DNA of 64,000 bases from Phycisphaerales bacterium (GTDB lineage: Bacteria; Planctomycetota; Phycisphaerae; UBA1845; UTPLA1), in the NCBI GenBank assembly GCA_020639075.1, contig JACKHI010000001.1, forward strand, positions 3,348,001-3,412,000. Direction: 5' to 3'. Each line of letters starts with the position of its first letter. Position 1 is the first letter of the stretch. The notes under the pieces are model-generated. The model saw only the letters and a program-made list of their open reading frames with translations, was not told where the DNA came from and ran no database searches. Of this stretch, positions 1-8,161 are shown one piece after another. A program made the position numbers and the translations under genes.

Positions 1-129
1 GGCGACTCGGCCTGAATATCGCGGGCAATTCGGTTCTGACTTATGATCCCGGTTGACGGCGCTCCGTGTGGTTTGAAGCGGGGCGTGATTTTGACGCGTG
101 CAACGAGATTGCCATCCGGGAGAAGCATC

Positions 130-987
130 ATGTCTATTGAATCAGCACTCATCATCGGCTCCGGAACGATGGGCCGCGGGATCGCGCAGGTCGCGGCGAC
201 GGCCGGTCTGACGACGTACGTATTCGACGCGAACGCCGAGCAGGTCGCCTCGGCGCTGGACGCGATCGGAAAGAGTCTTTCGAAGCTGGTCGAGAAAGGA
301 AAAGTGCCGGCTGATGTGGCCGACGGCGCGAAAAGTCGGTTGAAGAAAGCAGCCACGTTGAATGACGTTGATTGGTCGAAGGTCGGCATCGTGATCGAGG
401 CGATCTACGAGAACTTCGATGCAAAGAAGGCGCTCTACGGCGAGTTGCAGAAGCGAATGACGCCGCAGACGATCCTGGCGAGCAACACGAGCAGCATCAG
501 CATCACGAAACTGGCGGCGGCGACGGATCGACCCGCGAAGTTCATCGGCATGCACTTCTTCAACCCGGTGCCGCTGATGTCGCTGGTCGAAGTGATCCGC
601 GGCATCGAGACGGACGACGCGACGATCGAAGTCGTGGAGTCGCTCGCGAAGAAGATGGGCAAGAACCCGCTGCGCTGCAACGACATGCCGGGCTTCGTGA
701 GCAATCGCGTGCTGATGCCGCTGATCAACGAGGCGGCGTTCGCGCTGATGGAAAATGTGGCGGACGCGACGACGATCGACGAGATCATGAAGCAGGGCTG
801 CAACTTCCCGATGGGACCGCTGACGCTGGCGGACTTCATCGGCGTGGATGTGTGTCTGAACATTCTCGAAGTCCTGCATCGGGATTTGGGCGATCCGAAG
901 TTCCGGCCGTGCCCGCTGCTGCGAAAGCTCGTCGATGCGGGGCACTGCGGGCGGAAGAGCGGTCGCGGGTTTCATTCGTATTCGTAG
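130..987 (+). CDS. 3-hydroxyacyl-CoA (3-hydroxybutyryl-CoA) dehydrogenase
   Basis: A 285-residue protein of the usual length for NAD-dependent 3-hydroxybutyryl-CoA dehydrogenases, soluble enzymes that interconvert 3-hydroxyacyl-CoA and 3-oxoacyl-CoA in beta-oxidation or butyrate-type metabolism. The N-terminal Rossmann motif GSGTMGRGIAQ lies at about residues 8-18, followed by the NTSSIS and GMHFFNPVPLM signatures near residues 115-145. The C-terminal 3HCDH domain begins at NDMPGFVSNR and ends GRKSGRGFHSYS, as in the family. The ATG at 130 is preferred over an upstream ATG at 43 because homologues start a few residues before the glycine motif and a GGGAG stands at 117-121. No thiolase or crotonase neighbour lies inside the window, so the pathway direction is unknown. 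Family certain; substrate chain length is inference. Confidence 0.93.
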   Translation: MSIESALIIGSGTMGRGIAQVAATAGLTTYVFDANAEQVASALDAIGKSLSKLVEKGKVPADVADGAKSRLKKAATLNDVDWSKVGIVIEAIYENFDAKKALYGELQKRMTPQTILASNTSSISITKLAAATDRPAKFIGMHFFNPVPLMSLVEVIRGIETDDATIEVVESLAKKMGKNPLRCNDMPGFVSNRVLMPLINEAAFALMENVADATTIDEIMKQGCNFPMGPLTLADFIGVDVCLNILEVLHRDLGDPKFRPCPLLRKLVDAGHCGRKSGRGFHSYS

Positions 988-1341
988 AGCGCGGATTCAG
1001 GTTTGGCATCTTCCAATGATCCCGGAGGGATCGAGTGAGGATTGCCCACCCTCTCAAGTGGGATTTGGCGATCATCCAATTCGGATTGCCGTCCTGCAGG
1101 GACGGCGCGAACGAAGGCGGCAATCATGTCGTCCCTCCGGGACGACAATGCACAATCAAGCGACACGTATCCCCGCGTTGAAACGCGGGGCTATTTTCAC
1201 CTGATCCCTACGGGATCAATGGCACGCTCGGCCTGGATGGTCAAGGCAAATACTCGGACACGATCTCGACGGGATCGATCACACGTAACGACACTCGCGA
1301 CGCACCACGCGCGCGTCGCTGAATGAACTGGCAGATAACTC
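988..1341. repeat. Intergenic array of seven short hairpins
   Basis: A 354-base gene-free stretch between the dehydrogenase and trpS. It contains seven short perfect or near-perfect hairpins at about 1018-1032, 1045-1062, 1089-1106, 1129-1145, 1171-1190, 1203-1218 and 1262-1276. Three share the form GATCC/T-loop-GGGATC with loops CGGA, TAC and CGA-like; another is CCCCGCG-TTGAAA-CGCGGGG. Spacing is irregular and the units differ, so this is not a CRISPR array. Short open frames across it show no family resemblance and are discounted. Similar clusters of small palindromes occur between genes in other planctomycetes (recollection, not checked). No clear promoter for trpS was seen. Confidence 0.6.
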
Positions 1342-2322
1342 ATGCGAAAACGCGTACTCCACGGTACACAACCATCGGGCAAGCTTCATCTGGGGAACTA
1401 CTTCGGCGCGATGTCCCAGCACGTCGCCGGGCAGGACGAGTTCGAGAGTTTCATCTTCATCGCGAACTACCACGCACTGAACACGATCCATGACGCCGAG
1501 ACGCTCCGCCAGTTCACGCTCGACGTCGCGCTTGATTACCTCGCTGTGGGACTCGATCCGGAGAAAGCGTACCTCTATCGCCAGAGCGACGTGCCGGAAG
1601 TGACGGAGCTGACGTGGATTCTCTCGACGGTGACGGGCAAGGGCCTGCTCGAGCGCGCCGTCAGCTACAAAGACAAAGTCGCGCGGGGGCAGGCGGCGAG
1701 CATGGGGCTGTTCTGCTACCCGGTCCTGCAGGCGGCAGACATTCTGATCGTGGACAGTGATCTGGTGCCGGTCGGCAAGGACCAGGTGCAGCACATCGAG
1801 ATGACCGCGGACATGGCGGGCTATTTCAACGGCGTTTACGGCGCGGACCTTCTGAAGCAACCGGCGGCGAAGCTGAACGATGCGGCGATCGTGCCCGGCA
1901 TCGACGGCGAGAAGATGAGCAAGAGCTACGGCAACGCGATCGAACTCTTCGACACGCCCAAGAATGCGAAGAAACGGATCATGAGCATCAAGACGGATTC
2001 GACGCCGGTCGAGGATTCGAAGAATCCTCATACGTGCAACGTCTTCGCGCTGCTTCGGTTGTTTGCGTCGCCGGAAGAGACGGCCGAGTGGGCGACGCGC
2101 TACCGCGCCGGCGGCATGGGCTACGGCGATGTGAAGAAGCGCGTGGCGGAGTTGTTCGAGGAGCTGATCGGTCCCTTCCGCGAGAAGCGCGAGCAGTTGG
2201 TGAAGGATGCAGCGTATGTTGAGGACATTCTCAGCGAAGGTGGCCGCAAAGTGCGAGCCGAAGCGCAGAAGGTGATGGAGCGCGTGCGGTCGGCGTGCGG
2301 GATCGTCGTGAGTGGACGTTAG
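1342..2322 (+). CDS. trpS: Tryptophanyl-tRNA synthetase
   Basis: A class I aminoacyl-tRNA synthetase of 326 residues, the usual bacterial length, that charges tRNA-Trp in the cytoplasm. The N-terminal GTQPSGKLHLGNYFGA contains the HIGH-like motif (HLGN) at about residues 16-19, and GEKMSKSYGN at about residues 191-200 is the KMSKS loop. The TrpRS-type DQVQHIEM block is also present. The ATG at 1342 places the catalytic motif where the family expects it. No Shine-Dalgarno is evident just upstream (GGCAGATAACTC precedes the ATG). The gene stands alone between repeat-bearing spacers. Identification is secure. Confidence 0.97.
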   Translation: MRKRVLHGTQPSGKLHLGNYFGAMSQHVAGQDEFESFIFIANYHALNTIHDAETLRQFTLDVALDYLAVGLDPEKAYLYRQSDVPEVTELTWILSTVTGKGLLERAVSYKDKVARGQAASMGLFCYPVLQAADILIVDSDLVPVGKDQVQHIEMTADMAGYFNGVYGADLLKQPAAKLNDAAIVPGIDGEKMSKSYGNAIELFDTPKNAKKRIMSIKTDSTPVEDSKNPHTCNVFALLRLFASPEETAEWATRYRAGGMGYGDVKKRVAELFEELIGPFREKREQLVKDAAYVEDILSEGGRKVRAEAQKVMERVRSACGIVVSGR

Positions 2323-2367
2323 TTACCAGTTCCGAGTCGCGAATTTCGAGAATTCGGTTTCGAACGT

Positions 2368-2486
2368 CGGGTGGCCCCCCTTCAGGGGTGGGGGCGCGAC
2401 GATGCGAGTGTGAGCGGTACCTGTTATCGAGAATTCACTCTCGTGCGCATCGTCGCGCCCCCATCTTTGAAAAGACGGGCCACCCG
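2368..2486. repeat. Imperfect inverted repeat pair (REPIN-like)
   Basis: Two arms of about 40 bases, 2368-2410 and 2443-2486, are imperfect inverted copies of each other. Both contain GGGGGCGCGACGATGCG read outward-in, and both begin at GGGTGGCCC. About 32 bases separate them. The pair fills most of the 322-base spacer between trpS and scpA. Such head-to-head pairs of short palindromic elements are typical of REPINs mobilised by RAYT transposases, but no RAYT gene is in the window, so mobility is inference. The trpS stop lies 45 bases upstream, so the hairpin may also end trpS transcription. Confidence 0.6.
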
Positions 2487-2490
2487 CTGT

Positions 2491-2595
2491 CATGACCCGG
2501 CCATGACCGGCCGGGCTCAGTAGTGTGCGTCGCGGCGAGGACGCCACGGCTTTGAATGGACTCTCGAAGCCTGTCGGGTCGATGACCCGAACTAC
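2491..2595. repeat. Two hairpins upstream of scpA (one CTAC-tailed)
   Basis: The first, at about 2491-2520, pairs ACCCGGCC with GGCCGGG and resembles the hairpin at 6578-6605. The second, at 2573-2595, is CGGGTC-GAT-GACCCG followed by AACTAC. It matches the copies at 4156-4180 and 4230-4253, which end in AGCTAT and ACCTAC. The shared core with a variable last base suggests a dispersed family. Confidence 0.55.
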
Positions 2596-2644
2596 TCGAC
2601 TCCCCTCGTCGTGGCGACGGCGTGGGGTTACGATACAACGCATT

Positions 2645-3685
2645 ATGCAGGAATACCGCGTACAGACGGACATTTACGCCGGGCCGATGGGTCTATTGCT
2701 CTATCTCATTCGCCGCAACGAAGTGGAGCTGAACGACATCCCGGTGTCGACGATCACGAAGCAGTACATCGAGTACGTGAACATGTTGGAGAAGATCGAC
2801 CCGAACGTGGCGGGCGATTTTCTGATCATGATCACGGTGCTGATGGAACTGAAAGCCAAATTGCTGCTGCCCCGGCCCGAGCTGGCGGAGGGCGTCGATG
2901 CCGAGGAGGAGGACTTCGGCGATCCGCGGCTGGAACTTGTCCGGCAGCTCCTTGAATACAAGAAGTACAAGGACGCGTCCGTTCAGTTGCACGATCGGGC
3001 GGAGATTCAGGCGACGAAGTGGCCGCGGGTGCCTGCTAAGCTGAAGCCGGAGAAGGCCGGCGAAGTCGATCTGGACGACGTGCAGATTTGGGATCTCGTC
3101 GCGGCGTTTAACAAGATCATGTCGGCCATTGGCGCCGGCGCCGCAACGCACGACGTCGTTTTCGACGATACACCGATCTCGCTGCATGCGGCGGACGTCG
3201 TCGATCGGCTGGATCGCGAAGGCGGCCGTATGCACTTTTCGCAGATTTTTGCGGGACGCAGGCGCGGCGAGATGGTCGGTCTCTTTCTCGCGCTGCTCGA
3301 ACTGATGCGCCAGGCGCGTGTGCGCGTCGTGCAGGAACGACCATTCGATCCGATCGACATCGAGCTACTTTCGAAGGATCCGATCCAGGTCGGCGAGGAG
3401 GCGGGCGAAGGATTCGCCGATGCCGTGCTCGGCGACGACGAACAGCAGGCGGCGGATCACGAGGCCGTGGAATCGCTGGCCGAAGCGACGGGCGCATCGA
3501 TCGAGGCGACGTGGGAAGCCATCGACGCGGAGAGCGCGTTGGACGCCGATGATGACGATGACGCGGCGGAGCGCTTCGACGAACTGGACAGCATCAAGAC
3601 GGAGGTCGACGTCGAGGCGATCCTGAAGAAGGGTCGCGGTCTCGACAACGCACCGTCGGAGGATACGGAGGACGACGAATCATGA
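2645..3685 (+). CDS. scpA: Segregation and condensation protein A
   Basis: ScpA is the kleisin subunit of the bacterial SMC condensin and bridges the SMC heads with ScpB. The N-terminal kleisin helix is clear (VQTDIYAGPMGLLLYLIRRN), followed by VELNDIPVSTITKQYIEYV and the MELKAKLLLPRPE block that defines the family. A second conserved region, ISLHAADVVDRL through LLELMRQARVRVVQE, is the C-terminal winged helix. The chosen ATG at 2645 gives 346 residues and starts directly before the kleisin domain; a TACGAT box ends ten bases before it and no Shine-Dalgarno is present. About 85 residues after the winged helix form an acidic, Asp/Glu-rich tail that makes the protein longer than the usual ~250. 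It overlaps the next gene by four bases (ATGA). No scpB lies next to it. Confidence 0.93.
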   Translation: MQEYRVQTDIYAGPMGLLLYLIRRNEVELNDIPVSTITKQYIEYVNMLEKIDPNVAGDFLIMITVLMELKAKLLLPRPELAEGVDAEEEDFGDPRLELVRQLLEYKKYKDASVQLHDRAEIQATKWPRVPAKLKPEKAGEVDLDDVQIWDLVAAFNKIMSAIGAGAATHDVVFDDTPISLHAADVVDRLDREGGRMHFSQIFAGRRRGEMVGLFLALLELMRQARVRVVQERPFDPIDIELLSKDPIQVGEEAGEGFADAVLGDDEQQAADHEAVESLAEATGASIEATWEAIDAESALDADDDDDAAERFDELDSIKTEVDVEAILKKGRGLDNAPSEDTEDDES

Positions 3686-4137
3686 CGACATCACAGCGCC
3701 TGAAGGAACTCGGCATCGAATTGCCGGCGCCGCCGAAGCCGGTCGGCTCTTACGTCGCGGGGCTTCGCACGGGGAATCTCGTTTTTGTCAGCGGGCAGAT
3801 TCCGATCGAGAACGGCGTGATCAAGCTCGCCGGCAAAGTCGGCAAGGATGTCACACTGGAAGATGCGCAGGCGGCGGCGCGACGATGCGCGCTGGCGGGG
3901 TTGTCGATCGCAGCGGATGTGGCGGGCGGCGTCGACAAGATCAAGCGCGTCGTTCGGTTGGCGGTCTTCGTGAACAGCGCGCCCGGATTCACGGATCAAC
4001 CGAAGGTCGCGAACGGCGCGAGCGACGCGATGGTGGAGATCTTCGGCGAGGCGGGACGTCACGTTCGCGCGGCGGTCGGGGCGAACGAACTGCCGCTGAA
4101 TGCGGCGGTCGAAGTCGAGATGATCGTCGAGGTTTGA
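3682..4137 (+). CDS. RidA/YjgF/YER057c family protein
   Basis: A 151-residue member of the RidA family, small trimeric cytosolic proteins, some of which hydrolyse reactive enamine/imine intermediates from PLP enzymes. Visible signatures are LVFVSGQIPIENG, the central DKIKRVVRLAVFVNS and the C-terminal VGANELPLNAAVEVEMIVEV. The canonical catalytic arginine of RidA lies in a motif like R(A/T)AVxxxxLP; here RAAVGANELPL fits it. The start overlaps the scpA stop as ATGA, implying translational coupling. Length matches the ~150-residue YjgH/TCP14-like subgroup rather than the 128-residue archetype, so deaminase activity is not assured. Confidence 0.88.
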   Translation: MTTSQRLKELGIELPAPPKPVGSYVAGLRTGNLVFVSGQIPIENGVIKLAGKVGKDVTLEDAQAAARRCALAGLSIAADVAGGVDKIKRVVRLAVFVNSAPGFTDQPKVANGASDAMVEIFGEAGRHVRAAVGANELPLNAAVEVEMIVEV

Positions 4138-4383
4138 GTCGCGGCGACTGGCGAGTGTCGGGTCGATGACCCGAGCTATGCGCTGGCGGACATGCTTGCC
4201 TTGAAGGGCAAGCATGGCACCCGGCCGATTGTCGGGTCGATGACCCGACCTACGCGCTGCATGCCGAGCGGCGGGCATGAGACGCGACTCATCAGTGAAT
4301 GCGGACGTTGAGACGGGTTTCACGAGGGGTTGGGCCGCGATGGCCGTCGAATTCGTCGTCTGCGAGCTGATCGAATGCAAGAA
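4138..4383. repeat. Composite palindrome cluster
   Basis: This spacer carries three adjacent palindromes: a CTAY-tailed hairpin at 4156-4180 (CGGGTC-GAT-GACCCG then AGCTAT), a CATGC...GCATGGCACCC hairpin at 4191-4223 (stem TTGCC/GGCAA, loop TTGAAG), and a second CTAC-tailed hairpin at 4230-4253. The outer two are near-identical and in the same orientation, with the third nested between them. No open frame with family features is present. The rest of the spacer to 4383 shows nothing recognisable. Confidence 0.65.
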
Positions 4384-4413
4384 TTGAATTCCCTGCCGAC
4401 ATTCGCATAGAAT
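4384..4413 (+). promoter_or_regulatory. Sigma-70-type promoter of the haloperoxidase gene
   Basis: TTGAAT at 4384-4389 and TAGAAT at 4408-4413 are separated by 18 bases. The predicted start site near 4420 would give a leader of about 60 bases ending in AGAGGG at 4471-4476, a good Shine-Dalgarno for the ATG at 4482. Confidence 0.55.
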
Positions 4414-4481
4414 CGGCACTTGATCTTCAGGCGGGAATCTCGCCGTATCCGGTTCGAAATCGAGCATTCGAGAGGGACATC

Positions 4482-6566
4482 ATGGCCCAGCCCAACTGTC
4501 TTTACGCGCGCCGTGGCATTGCTTGCCTCACAGTCATCGTGTTGATTGCATCGGCAATGTTTGCGACGCCGGCGCACGCCGAATCCGTCGCGCGGATGTG
4601 GAACGAGCAGTTGCTCGACGGAATTCGCAAGGACTTCGCACGGCCCACGGTTCACGCGCGGAATCTGTATCACGTGTCGCTTGCGATGTACGACGCGTGG
4701 GCGGCGTATGACGACACGGCCGTGCAGTTCCTGGTGAACGAATCGGCGACGGCGGTCGACATCGAGTCGGCGCGGGACGAGTCCATCAGCTATGCCGCCT
4801 ATCGCGTGTTGAAGGCTCGATTCGGTTCCTCGCCGGGCGCAGCAACAACGATCCCTGCGTTCGACAACCTGATGGACACATTGGGTTTCGACAAGGGCTA
4901 CGAGGGCACGGTCGGCCAGTCGCCGGCGGCGTTGGGCAATCGCATTGCGGCCCAGGTGCTTGCGATGGGGCTGTTCGACAATGCCAATGAAGCGGGCGGC
5001 TATGTGAATCGACACTATCAACCGGTCAACCCGCCGATTCTCCCGGATCTGCCCGGCAATCCCGATATTGTGTTCCCGAATCGCTGGCAGCCGATCGCAC
5101 TTCAGTTCTTCGTCGATCAGGGCGGCAACATCATCGTCGGCGGCTATCCCGAATTCCTCAGTCCCGAATGGGGGCAGGTCACGCCATTTTCGATGACGTC
5201 AGACTCGTTGACGATCTACAACCGCGATGGATTTGATTACTGGGTCTATCATGATCCCGGCGCGCCGCCGATGCTCGATACGGCCACGGAAGACTACTAC
5301 AAATGGGGCTTTGAGCAGGTGGCGATCTGGAGCGGTCATCTCGATCCAGCGGACGGTGTGATGATCGACATTTCGCCGGCGTCGTTCGGCAACTCACCGT
5401 TGCCGAATGCGAGTGACTACGAAGCGTTCTACGATCATCTCGAGGGCGGCGACTGGGGGCAGGGCTACAGCGTCAATCCTGTGACAGGCGTACCGTATGC
5501 ACCGCAGGTCGTGGCGCGTGGCGACTACACGCGAATTCTGGCGGAGTTCTGGGCGGACGGGCCTGCATCGGAAACGCCGCCGGGGCACTGGTTCACGATC
5601 CTGAATTACGTTTCGGATCATCCGCATTTTGAAAAGCGATGGCGCGGTCAGGGGCCGCTATTGAACGATCTCGAGTGGGACGTGAAGAGTTATCTCGTGC
5701 TGGGCGGCGCGATGCATGACGTCGCTATTTCGGCGTGGGGCGTCAAGGGATGGTACGACTATCTTCGGCCGGTTTCCGCGATTCGCTACATGTGCGATCT
5801 GGGGCAGTGCAGCGACAGCCAGCAGCCTTCGTTCAACCCGAACGGCATTCACCTCGTGCCCGGTCATATTGAACTGGTCACGAGCGCGACGACGATGCCC
5901 GGGCAACGGCACTCCCATCTCGCAGGGAACGAGGGGAAGATCGCACTGTGGGCGTGGCGCGGTCCGGACTTCATCAGCAACCCGGCAACGGACACGGCCG
6001 GCGTCGGCTGGATTCTCGCTGAGGATTGGTGGCCGTATCAGCGGCCGAGTTTCGTAACGCCGCCGTTCGCGGGGTACGTCTCGGGTCACAGCACGTTCAG
6101 CCGCGCTGCGGCGGAGATTCTGACTGTCATGACGGGGAGCCCTTACTTCCCGGATGGGCTCGGCGAGTTCTTCTGTCCTCAGAATGAGTTCCTCGTGTTT
6201 GAAGAGGGGCCGACGATGGACATCACGTTGCAGTGGGCGTCGTATCGCGACGCGTCGGACCAGACGAGCCTGTCGCGCATCTGGGGCGGAATTCATCCGC
6301 CTGCCGACGATCTGCCCGGGCGCACGATGGGCGTTGAAATCGGACTGGGCGCATTCGGATACGCGTTTCAGCACTTCGAGGGCGCGACGATCAAGGGCGA
6401 CATCAACTGCGACGGCGTTGTGGACATGAACGACGTACCGCCGCTGGTTGACGTCATGGTCGGCACGAACGGAAATCCTTGTCACAACGCGGCGGCGGAC
6501 GTGAACATCGACGGCATTGCCGATAGTGCGGACATCCAGGCTTTTCTGGATATTCTGTTGCCGTAA
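4482..6566 (+). CDS. Secreted vanadium-dependent haloperoxidase with dockerin-like tail
   Basis: A 694-residue exported protein. Residues 1-33 form a signal peptide ending TPAHA. The PAP2/vanadium haloperoxidase core shows the full vanadate-binding set in order: K422 and R429 in KGWYDYLRP, S534-G535-H536 in the SGH motif, and R599 and H605 in SRIWGGIHPPADD. Enzymes of this family use vanadate and hydrogen peroxide to oxidise halides; related phosphatases share the site, so the true reaction is not proven. From residue ~638 two dockerin-like EF-hand repeats follow (GDINCDGVVDMNDVPPLVD and ADVNIDGIADSADIQAFLD), which usually bind calcium and mediate protein-protein anchoring. A promoter and Shine-Dalgarno precede it. 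The combination of haloperoxidase and dockerin suggests attachment at the cell surface or in a secreted complex. Confidence 0.9.
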   Translation: MAQPNCLYARRGIACLTVIVLIASAMFATPAHAESVARMWNEQLLDGIRKDFARPTVHARNLYHVSLAMYDAWAAYDDTAVQFLVNESATAVDIESARDESISYAAYRVLKARFGSSPGAATTIPAFDNLMDTLGFDKGYEGTVGQSPAALGNRIAAQVLAMGLFDNANEAGGYVNRHYQPVNPPILPDLPGNPDIVFPNRWQPIALQFFVDQGGNIIVGGYPEFLSPEWGQVTPFSMTSDSLTIYNRDGFDYWVYHDPGAPPMLDTATEDYYKWGFEQVAIWSGHLDPADGVMIDISPASFGNSPLPNASDYEAFYDHLEGGDWGQGYSVNPVTGVPYAPQVVARGDYTRILAEFWADGPASETPPGHWFTILNYVSDHPHFEKRWRGQGPLLNDLEWDVKSYLVLGGAMHDVAISAWGVKGWYDYLRPVSAIRYMCDLGQCSDSQQPSFNPNGIHLVPGHIELVTSATTMPGQRHSHLAGNEGKIALWAWRGPDFISNPATDTAGVGWILAEDWWPYQRPSFVTPPFAGYVSGHSTFSRAAAEILTVMTGSPYFPDGLGEFFCPQNEFLVFEEGPTMDITLQWASYRDASDQTSLSRIWGGIHPPADDLPGRTMGVEIGLGAFGYAFQHFEGATIKGDINCDGVVDMNDVPPLVDVMVGTNGNPCHNAAADVNIDGIADSADIQAFLDILLP

Positions 6567-6577
6567 GTCGTCGGACG

Positions 6578-6605
6578 TTGACCCGGTCATGACTGACCGG
6601 GCTCG
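6578..6605. repeat. Hairpin between haloperoxidase and mtnA
   Basis: CCCGGTCA-TGAC-TGACCGGG followed by CTCGG. It resembles the hairpin at 2491-2520. It sits 12 bases after the haloperoxidase stop and could serve as a terminator, but it has no T-tract. Confidence 0.5.
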
Positions 6606-6665
6606 GGAGTGGCCTTCACAGCCAATCACTGGCCGGGTTCGGCATCGTCCGTAAGATAGGTCGTC

Positions 6666-7754
6666 ATGACGCTATCGACGCATGCCCCAGGCGATTTCGC
6701 GACTGAGACAATTCGACCCATCTGGTGGAACGCGGATGCGGGGCCGGGCGGCGTTCTCGAGATGATCGATCAAACGCGCCTGCCTGGCGAGTTCATCACG
6801 ATTCAATGCAGGACGATTCAATCCGTATGGGACGCAATCAAGCGGTTGAGCGTGCGCGGCGCGCCGGCGATCGGCGTCGCCGCGGCCTACGGCGTCGTCA
6901 CGGCGCTCGATGAATCGGCGCCGGCGGACGGCGACTGGGCGGAATGCGTGACGAAGTCCGCCGATTTTCTGGCGACAAGCCGCCCCACGGCGGTCAATCT
7001 CTTCTGGGCTTTGGATCGTATGCGGCGCGTCGCGGCCGGGCTCGGCTCGATTCCATTCGCCGACGCACGCGCGGCGCTATTGGCGGAGGCGCATGCGGTT
7101 CGGGATGAGGATGCGGCCATGTGTCGGGCGATCGGCGAGCACGGCCAGCATCTGATCGAAGAGGGCGCGGGCGTGCTGACGCACTGCAACGCGGGGGCGC
7201 TGGCGACGGCGGAATATGGAACGGCGTTGGCGCTCATGTACAGCGCGCACGCACGGAAGCGCCGATTCAGTGTGTTCGTGGATGAGACGCGCCCACTGCT
7301 GCAGGGCGCACGATTGACGGCGTGGGAACTGCATCGGGCCGGCATTGCCGCCCAACTGATCTGCGACAACATGGCGGCGAGCATCATGAAGGCTGGCCGC
7401 ATTCAACTCGTGGTCACGGGGGCGGATCGCATTGCCGCGAACGGCGACGCGGCCAACAAGATCGGTACGTACGGCGTCGCCGTGCTCGCCGCGGCGCACA
7501 ACATCCCGTTCTACATCGCGGCGCCGAGTTCGACGTTCGACATGTCACTGCCGAACGGAGACGGTATTCCCATCGAAAACCGGGAGCCAGACGAAGTCCG
7601 TGGTTTCGGCGCGTCGAAAACGGCGCCGGCCGATATGCCGTGCCTCAACCCGGCATTCGATGTCACGCCGGCGAGACTGATCAAGGGGATCGTGACGGAA
7701 AAGGGCATCATCTCACCCGTCACGACGGATGAGATTGCCGCTCGAATCGGCTGA
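6666..7754 (+). CDS. mtnA: S-methyl-5-thioribose-1-phosphate isomerase
   Basis: A 362-residue cytosolic enzyme that isomerises methylthioribose-1-phosphate to methylthioribulose-1-phosphate in the methionine salvage pathway. Family signatures are the N-terminal IDQTRLPGEF, the VRGAPAIGVAAAYG loop at residues ~63-76, the catalytic cysteine C174 in LTHCNAGALAT and the catalytic aspartate D254 in TGADRIAANGD. NKIGTYGVAVLA and the C-terminal NPAFDVTPARLIKGIVTEKG complete the match. A TAAGAT box at 6652-6657 lies only eight bases before the ATG and no Shine-Dalgarno is present, so the mRNA may be leaderless. No other methionine-salvage gene is adjacent. Confidence 0.95.
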   Translation: MTLSTHAPGDFATETIRPIWWNADAGPGGVLEMIDQTRLPGEFITIQCRTIQSVWDAIKRLSVRGAPAIGVAAAYGVVTALDESAPADGDWAECVTKSADFLATSRPTAVNLFWALDRMRRVAAGLGSIPFADARAALLAEAHAVRDEDAAMCRAIGEHGQHLIEEGAGVLTHCNAGALATAEYGTALALMYSAHARKRRFSVFVDETRPLLQGARLTAWELHRAGIAAQLICDNMAASIMKAGRIQLVVTGADRIAANGDAANKIGTYGVAVLAAAHNIPFYIAAPSSTFDMSLPNGDGIPIENREPDEVRGFGASKTAPADMPCLNPAFDVTPARLIKGIVTEKGIISPVTTDEIAARIG

Positions 7755-7789
7755 CGCGCACATCAGCGTCGCAATCAATCGCAAGATCA

Positions 7790-8095
7790 TCAGTTGGATG
7801 GTTCGATCAGCCCGAGTTGCTGACGCAACACGGAGAGCGAATTCTGAAGATGCGTCACTTCGTGCATCATCTCTTTGGATCGCTCCGCGGCGCTACGGCG
7901 ACTCAGTTCGTCGCGAACGCACGCAGCGGAGTACTCAGCGGAGTCCAGACATTCCCCCACCTGGTCGCGCCACCAGCGGATGAACTGTGCCGTCACCCAT
8001 TGCGCCGAATCCACATCCTGAGACTTCCTTCCTGAAGTGGAATTCGCCTCTTCAATCCACGTCCGCAGTGCTTGTTCGATCTTTGCCTGGCCCAT
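7790..8095 (-). CDS. Hypothetical protein, helical, 101 aa
   Basis: A small soluble protein without signal peptide or membrane segment. It is rich in charged and aromatic residues (QWVTAQFIRWWRDQV) and predicted mostly helical, with a C-terminal heptad-like region (EVTHLQNSLSVLRQQLGL). No family was recognised. It is convergent with mtnA, with 35 bases between the stops. A sigma-70-type promoter stands about 65 bases upstream, and the gene ends cleanly before mtnA, which supports it being real. Start at the only ATG before the conserved-looking region; an AGGAGGGG at 8142-8149 is too far away to serve it. Confidence 0.6.
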   Translation of the reverse strand: MGQAKIEQALRTWIEEANSTSGRKSQDVDSAQWVTAQFIRWWRDQVGECLDSAEYSAACVRDELSRRSAAERSKEMMHEVTHLQNSLSVLRQQLGLIEPSN

Positions 8096-8161
8096 AATGG
8101 TCTCGTCGTTCGAATCTACCCACTCGAATTCCGAAGTTGCCCCTCCTCAATAAGAGACACG

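Noticed and set aside
1..42. Tail of an upstream gene.
   Set aside because: All three frames stop within the first ~56 bases and none can be tied to a family; not reported as a gene.
142..975. Long minus-strand open frame opposite the dehydrogenase gene.
   Set aside because: High-GC antisense shadow: arginine/histidine-rich low-complexity product with no family features; the plus-strand enzyme is clear.
988..1341. CRISPR array.
   Set aside because: Hairpins differ from each other and spacing is irregular; no direct repeats with spacers and no cas genes.
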